DNA of 64,000 nucleotides from Campylobacter corcagiensis (GTDB lineage Bacteria; Campylobacterota; Campylobacteria; Campylobacterales; Campylobacteraceae), in NCBI RefSeq assembly GCF_013201645.1, contig NZ_CP053842.1:1240001-1304000 (forward strand), written 5' to 3'. Both the position numbers and the translations under genes were made by a program. The notes under the pieces are model-generated. The model had not been told where the DNA came from and did not search any database. It saw nothing but the letters and a program-made list of their open reading frames with translations. How positions within the stretch are numbered: the stretch's first letter is position 1; each line of letters starts with the position of its first letter. Positions 20,363-33,411 of this stretch are shown in pieces.

Positions 20363-20387
20363 AAGAGTGCCACTTGGCACTCTTTTT
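20363..20387 (+). terminator. Rho-independent terminator after the AsmA-like gene
   Basis: AAGAGTGCC and GGCACTCTT form a perfect 9-bp stem around ACTT, followed by TTT. It begins 5 bases after the stop codon. Confidence 0.9.
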
Positions 20388-20460
20388 ATATGCTTAAATA
20401 TCATCTTAATTAAAGCATAATTTCAAAGATAAAATGGATATTTATTAATTTTTTCATTCA

Positions 20461-20580
20461 AAAGTTAAATTTAATGGTAAGTTAGAAGCAGATAAAAGCT
20501 ACTTTTGCTTCACCAAAGCTCATAAGTGTGAACTTATTAGAACTACAAACTATACTAAGCAAATTTTAAATTTAAAATAG
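20461..20580 (+). pseudogene. IS1595-type transposase remnant
   Basis: A 39-codon open stretch starting KVKFNGKLEADKSYF, which fits the ISXO2/IS1595 transposase motif around the first catalytic acid (normally GEVEVDESYFGG), and ending at TAG 20578-20580. No start codon or flanking domains remain. The core GATAAAAGCTACTTTT recurs in the larger transposase remnant at 24755-25215 on the other strand. The surrounding 20389-20713 holds nothing else I can support. Confidence 0.55.
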
Positions 20581-20713
20581 ATATAAAGTTTCATAAAGCT
20601 ATTAAGAGAAATCTACTTAAGTTATTTTTAATTTAGTATTATTAAATTGCTTAAATCCCTTGTAAAAGTGTTATTTTTATAAGTTATAATGAGTAAAAAT
20701 CTAGGAATTTGAC

Positions 20714-21355
20714 CTATTTTGTCCTTGTGGTTAAATTTTTTGTTCCATTCCAAAGTGCTTTTATGATTTTTTTCGCATCATTTTCACTAAATTTAGTAAT
20801 TTTTGCGTTATTATTATCAAAAATTCCATAAGTTGCAAAAAATGCGTAATCCAAAAACGCTTCTTCTCTTAAAGTTTTAGCACTTTTATCTTTATCGCTT
20901 GCAAAAGCTCCACTTCCTTTTATCTGCTTTTTTGAAACTTTATGAAGTGTTTTTGATATCCTAAACTGCACAGGTCCTGTGAAATTTACACTTTTTACTT
21001 TAATTACTTTTTCCTCTTTATCAGAAATTGGCAAAACACCACCAAAAGCACGAATATCAATAAATTTACCTAAAATTTCATTCACTATTTCGCTTTTTGT
21101 AGCTTTTATATTGATTTGATTTCTAATTGCTGTTTTACCATCTAAGATATTTCCGTCGTTTTCATATGTTTTTATGAAAATTTCATCTGGATTTTCTTTT
21201 ATAATCTCATCTCTTATGGTTCGTTTTATTCTCACATCGGTTGCTTCCCCAAAGCCTGTTTTTTCATCGATTCTAGGGGCATTATCGCTTAGCATATCGC
21301 CGTTTGGATTAAAATTTTCACCATCCCACAAAAACAAAATTTCTTTTTTAAGCAT
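20714..21355 (-). pseudogene. cas7: Type I-B CRISPR Cas7 (Csh2), 3'-truncated
   Basis: Cas7 is the backbone subunit that coats crRNA in Cascade. From ATG 21355 (AGGAG six bases upstream) the frame gives 213 residues, against roughly 280-320 for Csh2. The start LFLWDGENFNPNGDML, then RIKRTIRDEI, NFTGPVQFRISKTLHKV and KGSGAFASDKDK are clear Csh2 features. It stops just after LWNGTKNLTTRTK, where full proteins continue, so the C-terminal part is gone. It overlaps the upstream Cas11b-like frame by 8 bases, as expected of an original operon. cas5, cas3, cas4, cas1 and cas2, normally next, are absent. Probably non-functional. Confidence 0.85.
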
Positions 21356-21794
21356 CTTTTTCTCCTTGATTTTTCTCAACTTTTACATCTTTTATATGTT
21401 TGTTAAAATCACTCCCACCCATCGCAAAAGCCACTGTTACATAAGAAGCTTTAACAATCTCAGTATTTACCAATGTCTTTGATAAACTTTTAAGCAATAT
21501 TTCTCTTATAGTATTTATTTTAGAATTTGTAAAATTTGAAGTAGCGGTTACTTTTCGTATAGTTTCGTCGCATTTTTTATAAATTTTATCAAGTTTTGAT
21601 TTGTCTATAACTCCAAAATTATTTAACCAGTTTGCAAAAGAGCTTTTTTCACTTACACCAAATTGCCAATTAATAGCAGCACAAAGCATTCCAAGCAAAT
21701 AAGCACTTTTTAAATTTTCATTTTGTAAAAAATCTGAGTTTTGTATTAAAGAATTTATCTTATCTTTCACTTCCAAGCTATTTAAATTTTCCAA
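21348..21794 (-). CDS. Cas8b C-terminal / Cas11b-like small subunit ORF
   Basis: A 148-residue helical ORF that corresponds by position to the C-terminal part of Csh1/Cas8b (SAYLLGMLCAAINWQFG, then the helix KLDKIYKKCDETIRK). It starts with TTG at 21794 directly behind a strong AAGGAGG (five-base spacing), in a different frame from the upstream Cas8b fragment that stops at 21809. In type I-B systems this region is also made alone as Cas11b from an internal start. Here it is intact and separately translatable while the rest of cas8b is broken. It may be a decay product or a genuinely separate small-subunit gene. Confidence 0.6.
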   Translation of the reverse strand: MENLNSLEVKDKINSLIQNSDFLQNENLKSAYLLGMLCAAINWQFGVSEKSSFANWLNNFGVIDKSKLDKIYKKCDETIRKVTATSNFTNSKINTIREILLKSLSKTLVNTEIVKASYVTVAFAMGGSDFNKHIKDVKVEKNQGEKDA

Positions 21795-21808
21795 ATTTTC
21801 CTCCTTTT

Positions 21809-23013
21809 TTAAGGTAAATTTATTTTATTTATTTCATTGAAAAAAATGATATAAATATTTATCGCATATATGCTTCTACTATAATAATAACCTCTAAAAA
21901 TATTTTCCCACGAAACAGGTTTTTTATTTTTTAAGTCATTTGTGCCAAAGTTGATTAAATTTGCACATTTATCAAGCAAAATATCTAAATTTAGCTTTTT
22001 ATCAGTTAGTAAGATTTGCATAATTTCAAGCCTGTCGTTAAATAAATTTTGCAAAAAAATAGTGTTTTTTGCACCTTTGCTAAAAAACGCTTTTATGTTG
22101 TATTTTGCTAGAGTTTTAGCCACATAAGAAATATATGACGGTAAAACATCGTCTATGGTTAAAAATAAATTTACAGCTGCGTTTCTTTTTTCATAAAATA
22201 AAATCGTAGCTAAAACAGGGTAATTTTGCAAAGAAATACTGCTATTTTCAAGCACCAAATCAATTACTTCTTCGCTATTTTTTATTTTATCCATATCACC
22301 CTTATGCGTTTTTTGTAAAATATCTAAGATATCTTTAATAATACTTTCATCATCTGTTAAAAATGTCGTCAAAATCGCCATTTTTATTCCATAAAATTAT
22401 GTGATAAATTTCTATCCACCACATCATAACCCATTTTTACAAGCTTTGCATTTTGAGAATTTAATGGTAAAAGTCTTGATTTTATGTATTGCATATTTTT
22501 TGGCAATTCATTTACCGAACAAAACGCTAAATTTACATCTCCACCGATACCTTTTTGATTTGTAAAAATGTCATATCCATAAATTTTTGATGGAGTGTTT
22601 TGAGAAATATGATTTTTATATATTTCTTTAAAATATGAAGATAAGGGCTTTTCATTATATGACAAAGAAAAAAATGTAGCCTTTTTTTGACCTTTTATTT
22701 TATACTATTCAAGTGCAAAAATTTCATCCATTTCTTCTTTAAAAAAATTCTCATCTATATTTTGTATAATTTGTAAAATTTCATCTTTTTTTATTTCATC
22801 ATCGTTAAATTTTGATAATAAATTCTTACAAGCTCTTAGAATTCCATTTATAAATTTAGTTGGATCTGATTTTACTGATTTTGACTTAAAAAATTGATTT
22901 GGAAAGAGATTGCCAGAATTTGAACCTATGCTAAATCTAGTAATAATTAAATCATCTTTTGAAATATTTAAATTTGGGATTATGTTTTTAGTTTTGATAT
23001 CAAACAAATACAC
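21809..23013 (-). pseudogene. Type I-B Cas8b (Csh1) remnant
   Basis: Large-subunit gene of Cascade, broken. From 23013 one frame reads YLFDIKTKNIIPNLN and LIITRFSIGSNSGNLFP, meets an in-frame TAG at 22705-22707, and continues in the same frame to TAA at 22384. There a missing base in an A run shifts the frame, which resumes at 22381 with AILTTFLTDDESIIKDIL and VNLFLTIDDVLPSYISYV, ending at 21809. The true N-terminus is not visible; 23014-23230 holds only interrupted frames. Order cas6-cas8b-cas7 fits type I-B. Confidence 0.72.
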
Positions 23014-23230
23014 CTTAATAGTCTCATATTTATATGCATCATTTTATATTTTAAGCTCTTCATTTTTGTGGATATTTCTGATTCTGTGAAATATTTTTAA
23101 AATATCACTCACTTAAAAGCCTTTTTAGATTTTCTTTGAATTGTATCTCAAAAAAATCTTTTTTAAATATAATCATCCTTTAGCAAGGAATCTTATAGAT
23201 TTTGAAATTTATAATGTATCATTAACCTTG

Positions 23231-23945
23231 CTAAATTTCTTCCACAAATCCACATCCATATCTCATAACTCCCACTCCAAGCCCAGTTGAGAGTGCTAAA
23301 TCTATTATGTCGCTATTTGCTTTTATATTCCAAGTTGCAAGGTGAGTTTTCATATAGTTTTGATTATTTCCATAGTAAAATTTCTTAAAATTTTCAAAGT
23401 CTTGTGATATAAGTGTGATTTCTACCTCACTTTCGTAGCATTTATTATAAAAATTTCATATTTTTGAAGCAGATTATTTCTCATTATTTCAAGATGTCTA
23501 GAATCTTGTGGTTCAAGATAAACATTTCTATTTAAAAGGCTTTTTATCTTGCAAACCACGTATCCTTTAAAATTTATATCAGTTTTATCAGTACGAGTAT
23601 CACTTAAATTTATAGCAGTATCTAAAAGAGTAATTTCTCCGAGTTTTAAGCCATTTTTTAGGATATGTAAAGCTATTATCTCCTCAAATTCTTTTCTAAA
23701 GAACTAAATTTCATAGTTAAAAGTTCGTCATTTAAGCTAAAACAAAAATTTGTTTTTTAAATATTTTACCACTACTATGCTTATAACCAGAATGCTCTTT
23801 TTTAGGCAAAATGGAATAGAAAGCCTTGAATAAGCTTTGATAAAGCTTTATAAATTTGAAGATTTTGTGATGGAATTTTGCTTTGTATTATTAGCACTAA
23901 CACTTCCCTTGCAAAATTTAGGTTAATTGAAGTTAGCTTAAGATA
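23231..23945 (-). pseudogene. cas6: Cas6 crRNA endonuclease remnant
   Basis: Reading the minus strand in more than one frame recovers a Cas6. The C-terminal piece is YESEVEITLISQDFENFKKF and then LSTGLGVGVMRYGCGFVEEI, the glycine-rich loop typical of Cas6, with a stop at 23231-23233. A second frame upstream gives EEIIALHILKNGLKLGEITL and NFKGYVVCKIKSLL. A third gives HSGYKHSSGKIFKKQ and, near 23900, SKIPSQNLQIYKALSKLI. At least two frameshifts and several stops break it. The 5' limit is approximate. Confidence 0.75.
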
Positions 23946-24132
23946 TAGTTAAATTAATTTCGAACTATTATTATATTTTAAATCTTAACATAAAATGAAT
24001 TTTTATTTTAAATTAAAAAATAAAATCTAAACATAAGGTATAAAATAAAAATAACTCTATAAATTTAATAATTTTTATAAGTAAATACTATAAAAATTAA
24101 GTCATTATATTATTTGTTAAATTTTATATACC

Positions 24133-24170
24133 CAAAAAGAGCCCCCACTATTTTAGTAAAAAGCTCTTCT
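24133..24170 (-). terminator. Terminator after comEA
   Basis: On the minus strand AAGAGC and GCTCTT pair around a loop holding TTTTTACTAAAATAGTGGGG, followed by TTTTT. It lies 15 bases past the comEA stop. Confidence 0.7.
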
Positions 24171-24184
24171 ATTTGCATATCTCA

Positions 24185-24448
24185 CTACTTACTTTTTATC
24201 TCTGTATTTCCACTTGTTTTAATATCATCCTTTATGCCTTCATAAACCTTATCGCCTATTCCTTTTACATTTTTAATGTCTTCAGGCTTATCAAATTTAT
24301 TTTTCTCTCTATATTCAATTATAGCCTTAGCTTTACCCTCACCTATACCTTTTAAAGTCATAAGCTCCTCTTTTGATGCTGTATTTATATTAACAGCTCC
24401 AAATAACATTGAAAAACTAAATACTAAAAATAGTAGTAACTTTTTCAT
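24185..24448 (-). CDS. ComEA-like helix-hairpin-helix DNA-binding protein
   Basis: An 87-residue protein with a signal peptide (MKKLLLFLVFSFSMLFGAV) and two helix-hairpin-helix motifs: VNINTASKEELMTLKGIG with GKAKAIIEYR, then EDIKNVKGIGDKVYEGI. This is the ComEA layout; ComEA binds incoming DNA in the periplasm during natural transformation. The short form without a long linker is usual in Campylobacterota. It stands alone between the cas remnants and transposase debris. ATG at 24448 has AAGGAGAATTT upstream. Other competence genes are not in the window. Confidence 0.88.
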   Translation of the reverse strand: MKKLLLFLVFSFSMLFGAVNINTASKEELMTLKGIGEGKAKAIIEYREKNKFDKPEDIKNVKGIGDKVYEGIKDDIKTSGNTEIKSK

Positions 24449-24541
24449 AAATTCTCCTTAAAATTAAATAAATTTTATTCTATTAAAGGATACTTAATAT
24501 ATTGTAAATTAGTTTAATTTAATTGTTAAATTATTTTTATA

Positions 24542-24640
24542 GAAATTCTTAATTTATTAAAAGATGAATTTAGAGAGCTTAAAAATGATAAATTTTACAA
24601 TGCTATAAAAGGGGGTTTCAAAAATCTAAAAAATAGATGA
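24542..24640 (+). other. Unidentified ORF fragment
   Basis: A 32-codon open stretch ending at TGA, with the charged sequence LLKDEFRELKNDKFYNAIKG. It has no start codon or ribosome site, and looks like the C-terminal end of a lost gene. Not recognised. The rest of 24449-24754 shows nothing else. Confidence 0.25.
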
Positions 24641-24754
24641 AAGTAAATTAATGAAATTTTAGATTTTTAGTATTGACAGCTAACTTGTACTATTTATAGT
24701 ATTTTTTATATATTAGATTCTATGATGTATGCCAATAAAAATAAGAGTCTATAC

Positions 24755-25215
24755 TAACAATCCTTTCTTTTTGAATAAATTTATAAATATATTATGCCAA
24801 TAATCCTTTTTCTATTTAAATTCAGACTCTTTTTTAATTTTTACTATGCTACTAGTAAACGTAATTCAAAATTTACTTATACACCATTAAATTTAGTAAG
24901 TCTTTTTTGTAAAACTCCAAAAACTAAGGGCACTATTTATATATCTCATGTAAATTTATTTTTACCGTGATTAACTCTAAAATGTTTATCATATACTATA
25001 TCTACTAGTCCATCATAACCACTCCAACCATCAAGTATAAATAATACTTTTAGAATCATTTTGCGTCTTATAATACCTTTTAACGTGGAATGATACTATT
25101 TAAGTATTTACTTTACTATCTTAAAAATACTTTTCCTTCTGCTTGAAGTTATGAGTTTTAGAGAGGTAAAAAGTAGCTTTTATCTAGCTATATATATTTG
25201 TTTCATAAGTATTAT
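24755..25215 (-). pseudogene. IS1595-type (ISXO2-like) transposase remnant
   Basis: The minus strand reads, around 25047-24953, VLFILDGWSGYDGLVDI followed by YDKHFRVNHGKNKF, the core of IS1595-family transposases (DGW..YDGL..., RVNHG). Downstream, in shifted frames, come ALSFWSFTKKRLTKFNGV (the family's FWS..KK...F.GI) and KESEFKYR. Upstream at about 25190 is DKSYF, matching the first catalytic region. Multiple stops and shifts make it inactive. No terminal inverted repeats could be fixed, so the limits are approximate. Confidence 0.7.
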
Positions 25216-25246
25216 AATGCCAGTTTAGAGCCACAAATAATATCCC

Positions 25247-25423
25247 TCAAAGATACATAATGGCATTTACCACATTCCCCTTATCAGGAAAATTCCTAAA
25301 AGAGCTTGATGATATAGCATAAAAACCATCATCTTTACCATAATCAGCCATATCTTGAATAAATCTACTAACTCCATTTAAATCTTGGATTGTATCTGTA
25401 AATAAAACTACCCTATCACCCAT
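25247..25423 (-). pseudogene. N-terminal stub of a glycosyltransferase-like gene
   Basis: ATG at 25423 behind AGGAGCTGTT opens a 58-residue frame: MGDRVVLFTDTIQDLNGVSR, then FIQDMADYG and YAISSSSFRNFPDKGN, closed by TGA at 25247. This looks like the first Rossmann strand and loop of a family 4 glycosyltransferase (DTI.DLNGVSR...). A whole enzyme would have about 350-400 residues, so it is cut off where the transposase debris begins. Still has a good ribosome site, so the stub may be translated. Confidence 0.6.
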
Positions 25424-25969
25424 AACAGCTCCTAAAATTTAAAAAATTATAGCATATTATTATTTTAATATGGATACTAAAATTTAAAGGTGGTGTTAAA
25501 TTCCAAGTACTACAAAAGCAAATTTAACCACTAAAATAAAGTTAAAGTAGTTTTTTGAGTTAAAAGATTTATAAGTATTGATTTAAAATAATAATACCAG
25601 TTAGTTCATATTGGTATTGAATTAAATTCTTAACTTCCTAGATAGGATTTAAAAACTTAAAAAACAGTATTAAACCAACAAAGATTTACAAGTATTAATT
25701 TAAAGCGGTAAAAGCTATAAGATTTATTCTACTAGGCTATACACCAAATTTACTTAATTATCCTAATATATTAAAGCAAATTTAAACTATCATAAGATTT
25801 AAAAATAGTATAGCTTTATAAACTTATATAAGTTAAAATAGCTTAATTCTACAAACAAACATTCTCTATAAGACTTGTTACAACTAGTAAATAGGTAAGA
25901 TTATATTTTATTATGTTATTTTTATTAAGGGGTGTTGGTTTTAATGAATTTTAGTAATGTATAATAACG
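25424..25969. other. AT-rich gap without genes
   Basis: About 545 bases between the glycosyltransferase stub and the 5S rRNA. No ORF, tRNA or clear repeat array seen. Parts resemble each other loosely (AAGATTTATAAGTATTGATTTAAA near 25564 and AAGATTTACAAGTATTAATTTAAA near 25680), suggesting a diverged duplication. Confidence 0.4.
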
Positions 25970-25971
25970 AA

Positions 25972-26092
25972 GTCCGCAAAGACCTACTTTCCCACATCTC
26001 AGTAAGAGAGAGTATCATCAGCGATGAGTTGCTTAGCTTCTTGGTTCGGGATGGGTCAAGGCGTTTCCAACTCTCTATAATCACGGACAATC
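25972..26092 (-). rRNA. rrf: 5S ribosomal RNA
   Basis: The minus strand begins TTGTCCGTGATTATAGAGAG and contains GAAACGCCTTGACCC, CCGAACCAAGAAGCTAAGC and ends GGTCTTTGCGGACTTCG; the two ends pair (GTCCG/CGGAC). The size, about 120 bases, and the position after 23S fit. Exact ends are approximate. Confidence 0.93.
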
Positions 26093-26231
26093 GTTAAATT
26101 AAAGATCTAAGATATAAACTCTACAGTCTAAAAATAAAACTGTAGTCAAATCTCTAATTTAACGATTGGAGTTGTTAAAAGTCAAAAGTTTTATTTTATA
26201 AAACTATTTTACTTTGGATAAAGATTTATCC

Positions 26232-26249
26232 TTAACAAGGAAGTAATGC
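26232..26249 (-). repeat. 3' arm of the 23S processing stem
   Basis: TTAACAAGGAAGTAATGC here is the exact reverse complement of 29455-29472. The two 18-base arms flank the 23S gene and would pair in the precursor transcript, the usual RNase III processing stalk. Pairing continues past a mismatch into TTATC. Confidence 0.8.
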
Positions 26250-26417
26250 TTAAAACTATATGATATTTATAATCTCATAATAGCTATTTTTTTAACTATT
26301 TTTGATTTTAGGCTAGGAAGGTGAGTAAAATACAAGGGAGCTACCTTATAGGTAGTGACCACAGTGTTTTACGAAACCTGACAACACATAAAACAAAAAG
26401 AGTAAAAAATAAAAATA

Positions 26418-29312
<2,895 letters not shown>

Positions 29313-29454
29313 TTAACTTCGCAGAGTAGCAAAGCTACTCTTTGCGACAAGGAGTGTAAACACTCCCTTGACCCACCTAAATCTAAATTAAGGTAGATTT
29401 ACTATGTCGCTTACGAAGTATTAGAATCATTTTATTATGTTGATATTCTAATTC

Positions 29455-29472
29455 GCATTACTTCCTTGTTAA
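29455..29472 (-). repeat. 5' arm of the 23S processing stem
   Basis: GCATTACTTCCTTGTTAA, exact inverse of 26232-26249; see that entry. The rest of the 29313-29910 spacer is AT-rich, with no tRNA or ORF. Confidence 0.8.
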
Positions 29473-29910
29473 AGATAAAGTTAAATTTATAAAGATTTGA
29501 AATTTAATGATTTATACTATATAGTTCTTATAGATCATATTATAGTGTATCTATTATTACATAGTATCTTTAAATTATATCTTTATGTTTAAATTTAAAA
29601 CTACTGAAGTTTTAAATATGCTTTATAATATTTAAACTAACTATTTAAGACGGAAAGAGATTAATGATGATATAAAGATAAGTTTTAACTCTTTATATAT
29701 CCGTGATTCAATCTTTAACAAATAGATCTTGATAACAGTTAAAATCTATATGTTTGCTTTTATAATAGTTAGATTAAAGCTTTAACAAGTTCCTGTAAAA
29801 TTGTTTTATTTTATAAAACTTGTTTGTGACTTTTAACAATTGTACTTTAAAGATCGTTTAGGTAAAGACCTAATCTTAAAATTTGGGTAAATTTTAAGAT
29901 TAAATCTCTA

Positions 29911-29987
29911 TGGTGGGCCTGATAAGACTTGAACTTATGACCTCACCCTTATCAGGGGTGCACTCTAACCAGCTGAGCTACAGGCCC
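29911..29987 (-). tRNA. tRNA-Ile (anticodon GAT)
   Basis: On the minus strand GGGCCTGTAGCTCAGCTGG opens a 77-base cloverleaf. The anticodon arm CCCCTGATAAGGGG has GAT. The T arm has GTTCAAGTC and the gene ends GGCCCACCA with CCA encoded. It lies in the 16S-23S spacer, where tRNA-Ala usually accompanies it; no tRNA-Ala is seen here. Confidence 0.97.
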
Positions 29988-30105
29988 TTGCTTAAAACTA
30001 TTATAACCTTAGTCAACCTTTAAAATCTAAATAAGCTTTCAATTGATCATTTAATTGTAACTTTCTTATAGATATCTTGTGAGAGAGTATCTATATTGTA
30101 CTCTA

Positions 30106-31617
<1,512 letters not shown>

Positions 31618-32062
31618 AAATATGAAACTTTAGTATTTTTATATTACTATTATGGTATATAAAAACTAAAGAGTGTTTGTTTTTATTTAAGTTTAATCTT
31701 TAAAACTTTAATAGCTTAAATCTACTATGGAATTTATAGTAAAAATAAGATTTTAAAATATTTATTAATTTATAATTTTACTCTTAATTGATATAGTAAG
31801 TTAATTACTTGCTTATATCTAAGGTTCTCCATATTTTATATAGATATCTTAAAGTTATCTATATACGATAGAAAAGACTATAAAGAGTATATAAATAAAT
31901 GGCTCAATCGATCACTTATTTAGATTTCAAAGATTGACTTTGATTTATAGTTTAACATTATTAAATTTAAAAAACATACTTTTATAAAAAGACTGTTTAA
32001 CTTAGCTTGATAAAATTATTATTTAAGCTCTTTAAAAAGGCTTCCTTTAAAAGCGAAATGAA

Positions 32063-32068
32063 ATTATA
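32063..32068 (-). promoter_or_regulatory. Candidate rRNA operon promoter, -10 box
   Basis: On the minus strand CTTGTATAATTTCA contains a consensus TATAAT at 32068-32063, about 445 bases before 16S. The 31618-32062 leader is AT-rich and has no gene. Campylobacter sigma-70 promoters need little more than a good -10, but the start point is not proven. Confidence 0.45.
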
Positions 32069-32230
32069 CAAGAGTAAAGCTTAAATATAGCTGAAAGTTG
32101 GGGAGAAATTTCAAATTTATTGAAATTTCTACCTTATAAATGCCTTCTTGGTTCTATAAATATATAGTCTTTAAATAAAAAAAGCAAAATAAGGCAATTT
32201 TAGATTTTTACTAATTAATAGATAGTAACT

Positions 32231-32261
32231 ATAAATTTCGAGTTTTTAACCCGAAATTTAT
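32231..32261 (-). terminator. Hairpin overlapping the DedA stop
   Basis: ATAAATTTCG and CGAAATTTAT form a 10-bp inverted repeat whose one arm covers the DedA stop codon at 32258-32260. Located at the end of the 5-FCL - rny - SYLF - DedA run, upstream of the rRNA promoter. No long T tract follows. Confidence 0.5.
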
Positions 32262-32821
32262 CTGTTTTTTCTAGTTGCTCTTTTAAAATACAATATTATT
32301 AACCCAAAGATCAAAACCATTATAATAGGCATTATCCAGGGATTTGACTTTATGTGGTCAAAAAGTTTCATAAGTGGTTCGCCAAGGTAATAGCTAAGAA
32401 GTCCTAAGCTTATCGCCCAAACAACAGCACTTATAGCATTTATCATGCTAAATTTAGCAAAACTATATTTAGTAAGTCCAATAGCAAGTGGAACAAGCGT
32501 TTTTATACCATAAATGTATTTCTTAAAAAATATAATCTTTCCACCATGTTTTTTAAATAAAATTTGAGCTAAAGCTAAGCTTCTTTTTTGCTTTTTAAGA
32601 TATGGCATAATCTCAGTTTTACTATATCTTGTAAGATAGAAAAGTAGCGTATCACCTAAGAAATTTGATATAGCTGCTACGACAATAACTATAGCTAAAT
32701 TCATCTGGCCAGCATAACTTAAAACCCCAGCTGCTACAAGAGCGACAAATCCGCCACCAAGAGTGTAGAAAAACAAAATCAAATATCCCCAAGTAGATAA
32801 GGAAGTTAACATCTCTTGCAT
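32258..32821 (-). CDS. DedA family membrane protein
   Basis: A 187-residue inner-membrane protein of the DedA family, linked to phospholipid flipping and proton-motive-force homeostasis. Visible traits: a Gly-rich reentrant region (YTLGGGFVALVAAGVLSYAG), FLGDTLLFYLTRYS, and the family signature region FFKKYIYGIKTLVPLAIGL with Arg/Lys-rich flanks. The C-terminal helix ends KRATRKNR. The ATG shares one base with the stop of the SYLF gene, so they are coupled. Confidence 0.88.
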   Translation of the reverse strand: MQEMLTSLSTWGYLILFFYTLGGGFVALVAAGVLSYAGQMNLAIVIVVAAISNFLGDTLLFYLTRYSKTEIMPYLKKQKRSLALAQILFKKHGGKIIFFKKYIYGIKTLVPLAIGLTKYSFAKFSMINAISAVVWAISLGLLSYYLGEPLMKLFDHIKSNPWIMPIIMVLIFGLIILYFKRATRKNR

Positions 32822-33402
32822 TATTTATTTACCGCTTTTATAAGATTATCATATCCATAAACTGAGCTATTATATACAGTATTTGACTCTATATTTAGCA
32901 CAAAGCCACCAAGACTTACCCCAGCAAATGCACCACTTTTACTTGTATATGCGTAGATATCTTTATCAAAAACATCTATCGCACCCACACTAGCACTTGC
33001 ATGAAAGATAGAAGCCGTTGCATCTGCTCCAAGCTTTAAATTTGACTTAAGCATAGACTGAAGCGTTTTATCATTCATAACAAAAAGCACCATATAATTG
33101 CTCTCATAGCCTATTTGAAAACCAATACTTCCATTTGCTATCTCAGATTTTACTATACTCCAAGCCCCAGATGGACTTTTAATCATAGCAACACCCCTGC
33201 CATAAAGTCCACCTACTATAAAGCCAGCTTTTCTAACAGTTGGAAATACTACAATAGCTTTTGATTTATCTACAAGCTCTTTTCTTTGAGAAACTTTATC
33301 CATAGTAATAAGATATGCATTTGCGCAATCAAGCAAAATTTCTTCATTTGCTGCGTTTAAACTCACCACAACAAAGACTAAAATAGCTAAAATTTTCTTC
33401 AC
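32821..33402 (-). CDS. SYLF/YSC84-domain lipid-binding protein, exported
   Basis: A 193-residue protein with signal peptide MKKILAILVFVVVSLNAANE and a SYLF (YSC84-like) domain: SKAIVVFPTVRKAGFIVGGLYGRGVA, then GFQIGYESNYMVLFVMN and ASASVGAIDVFDKDIYAYTSKSGAFAGVSLGG in segments. Bacterial members are periplasmic and thought to bind lipids. Sits between rny and dedA; the pairing with DedA hints at an envelope lipid role. ATG at 33402 lies 9 bases after the rny stop. Confidence 0.85.
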   Translation of the reverse strand: MKKILAILVFVVVSLNAANEEILLDCANAYLITMDKVSQRKELVDKSKAIVVFPTVRKAGFIVGGLYGRGVAMIKSPSGAWSIVKSEIANGSIGFQIGYESNYMVLFVMNDKTLQSMLKSNLKLGADATASIFHASASVGAIDVFDKDIYAYTSKSGAFAGVSLGGFVLNIESNTVYNSSVYGYDNLIKAVNK

Positions 33403-33411
33403 TCAAACCCC

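Noticed and set aside
20389-25970. Search for a CRISPR array beside the cas remnants
   Set aside because: No set of regularly spaced 28-37 base repeats was seen; only AT-rich sequence and transposase or cas debris.
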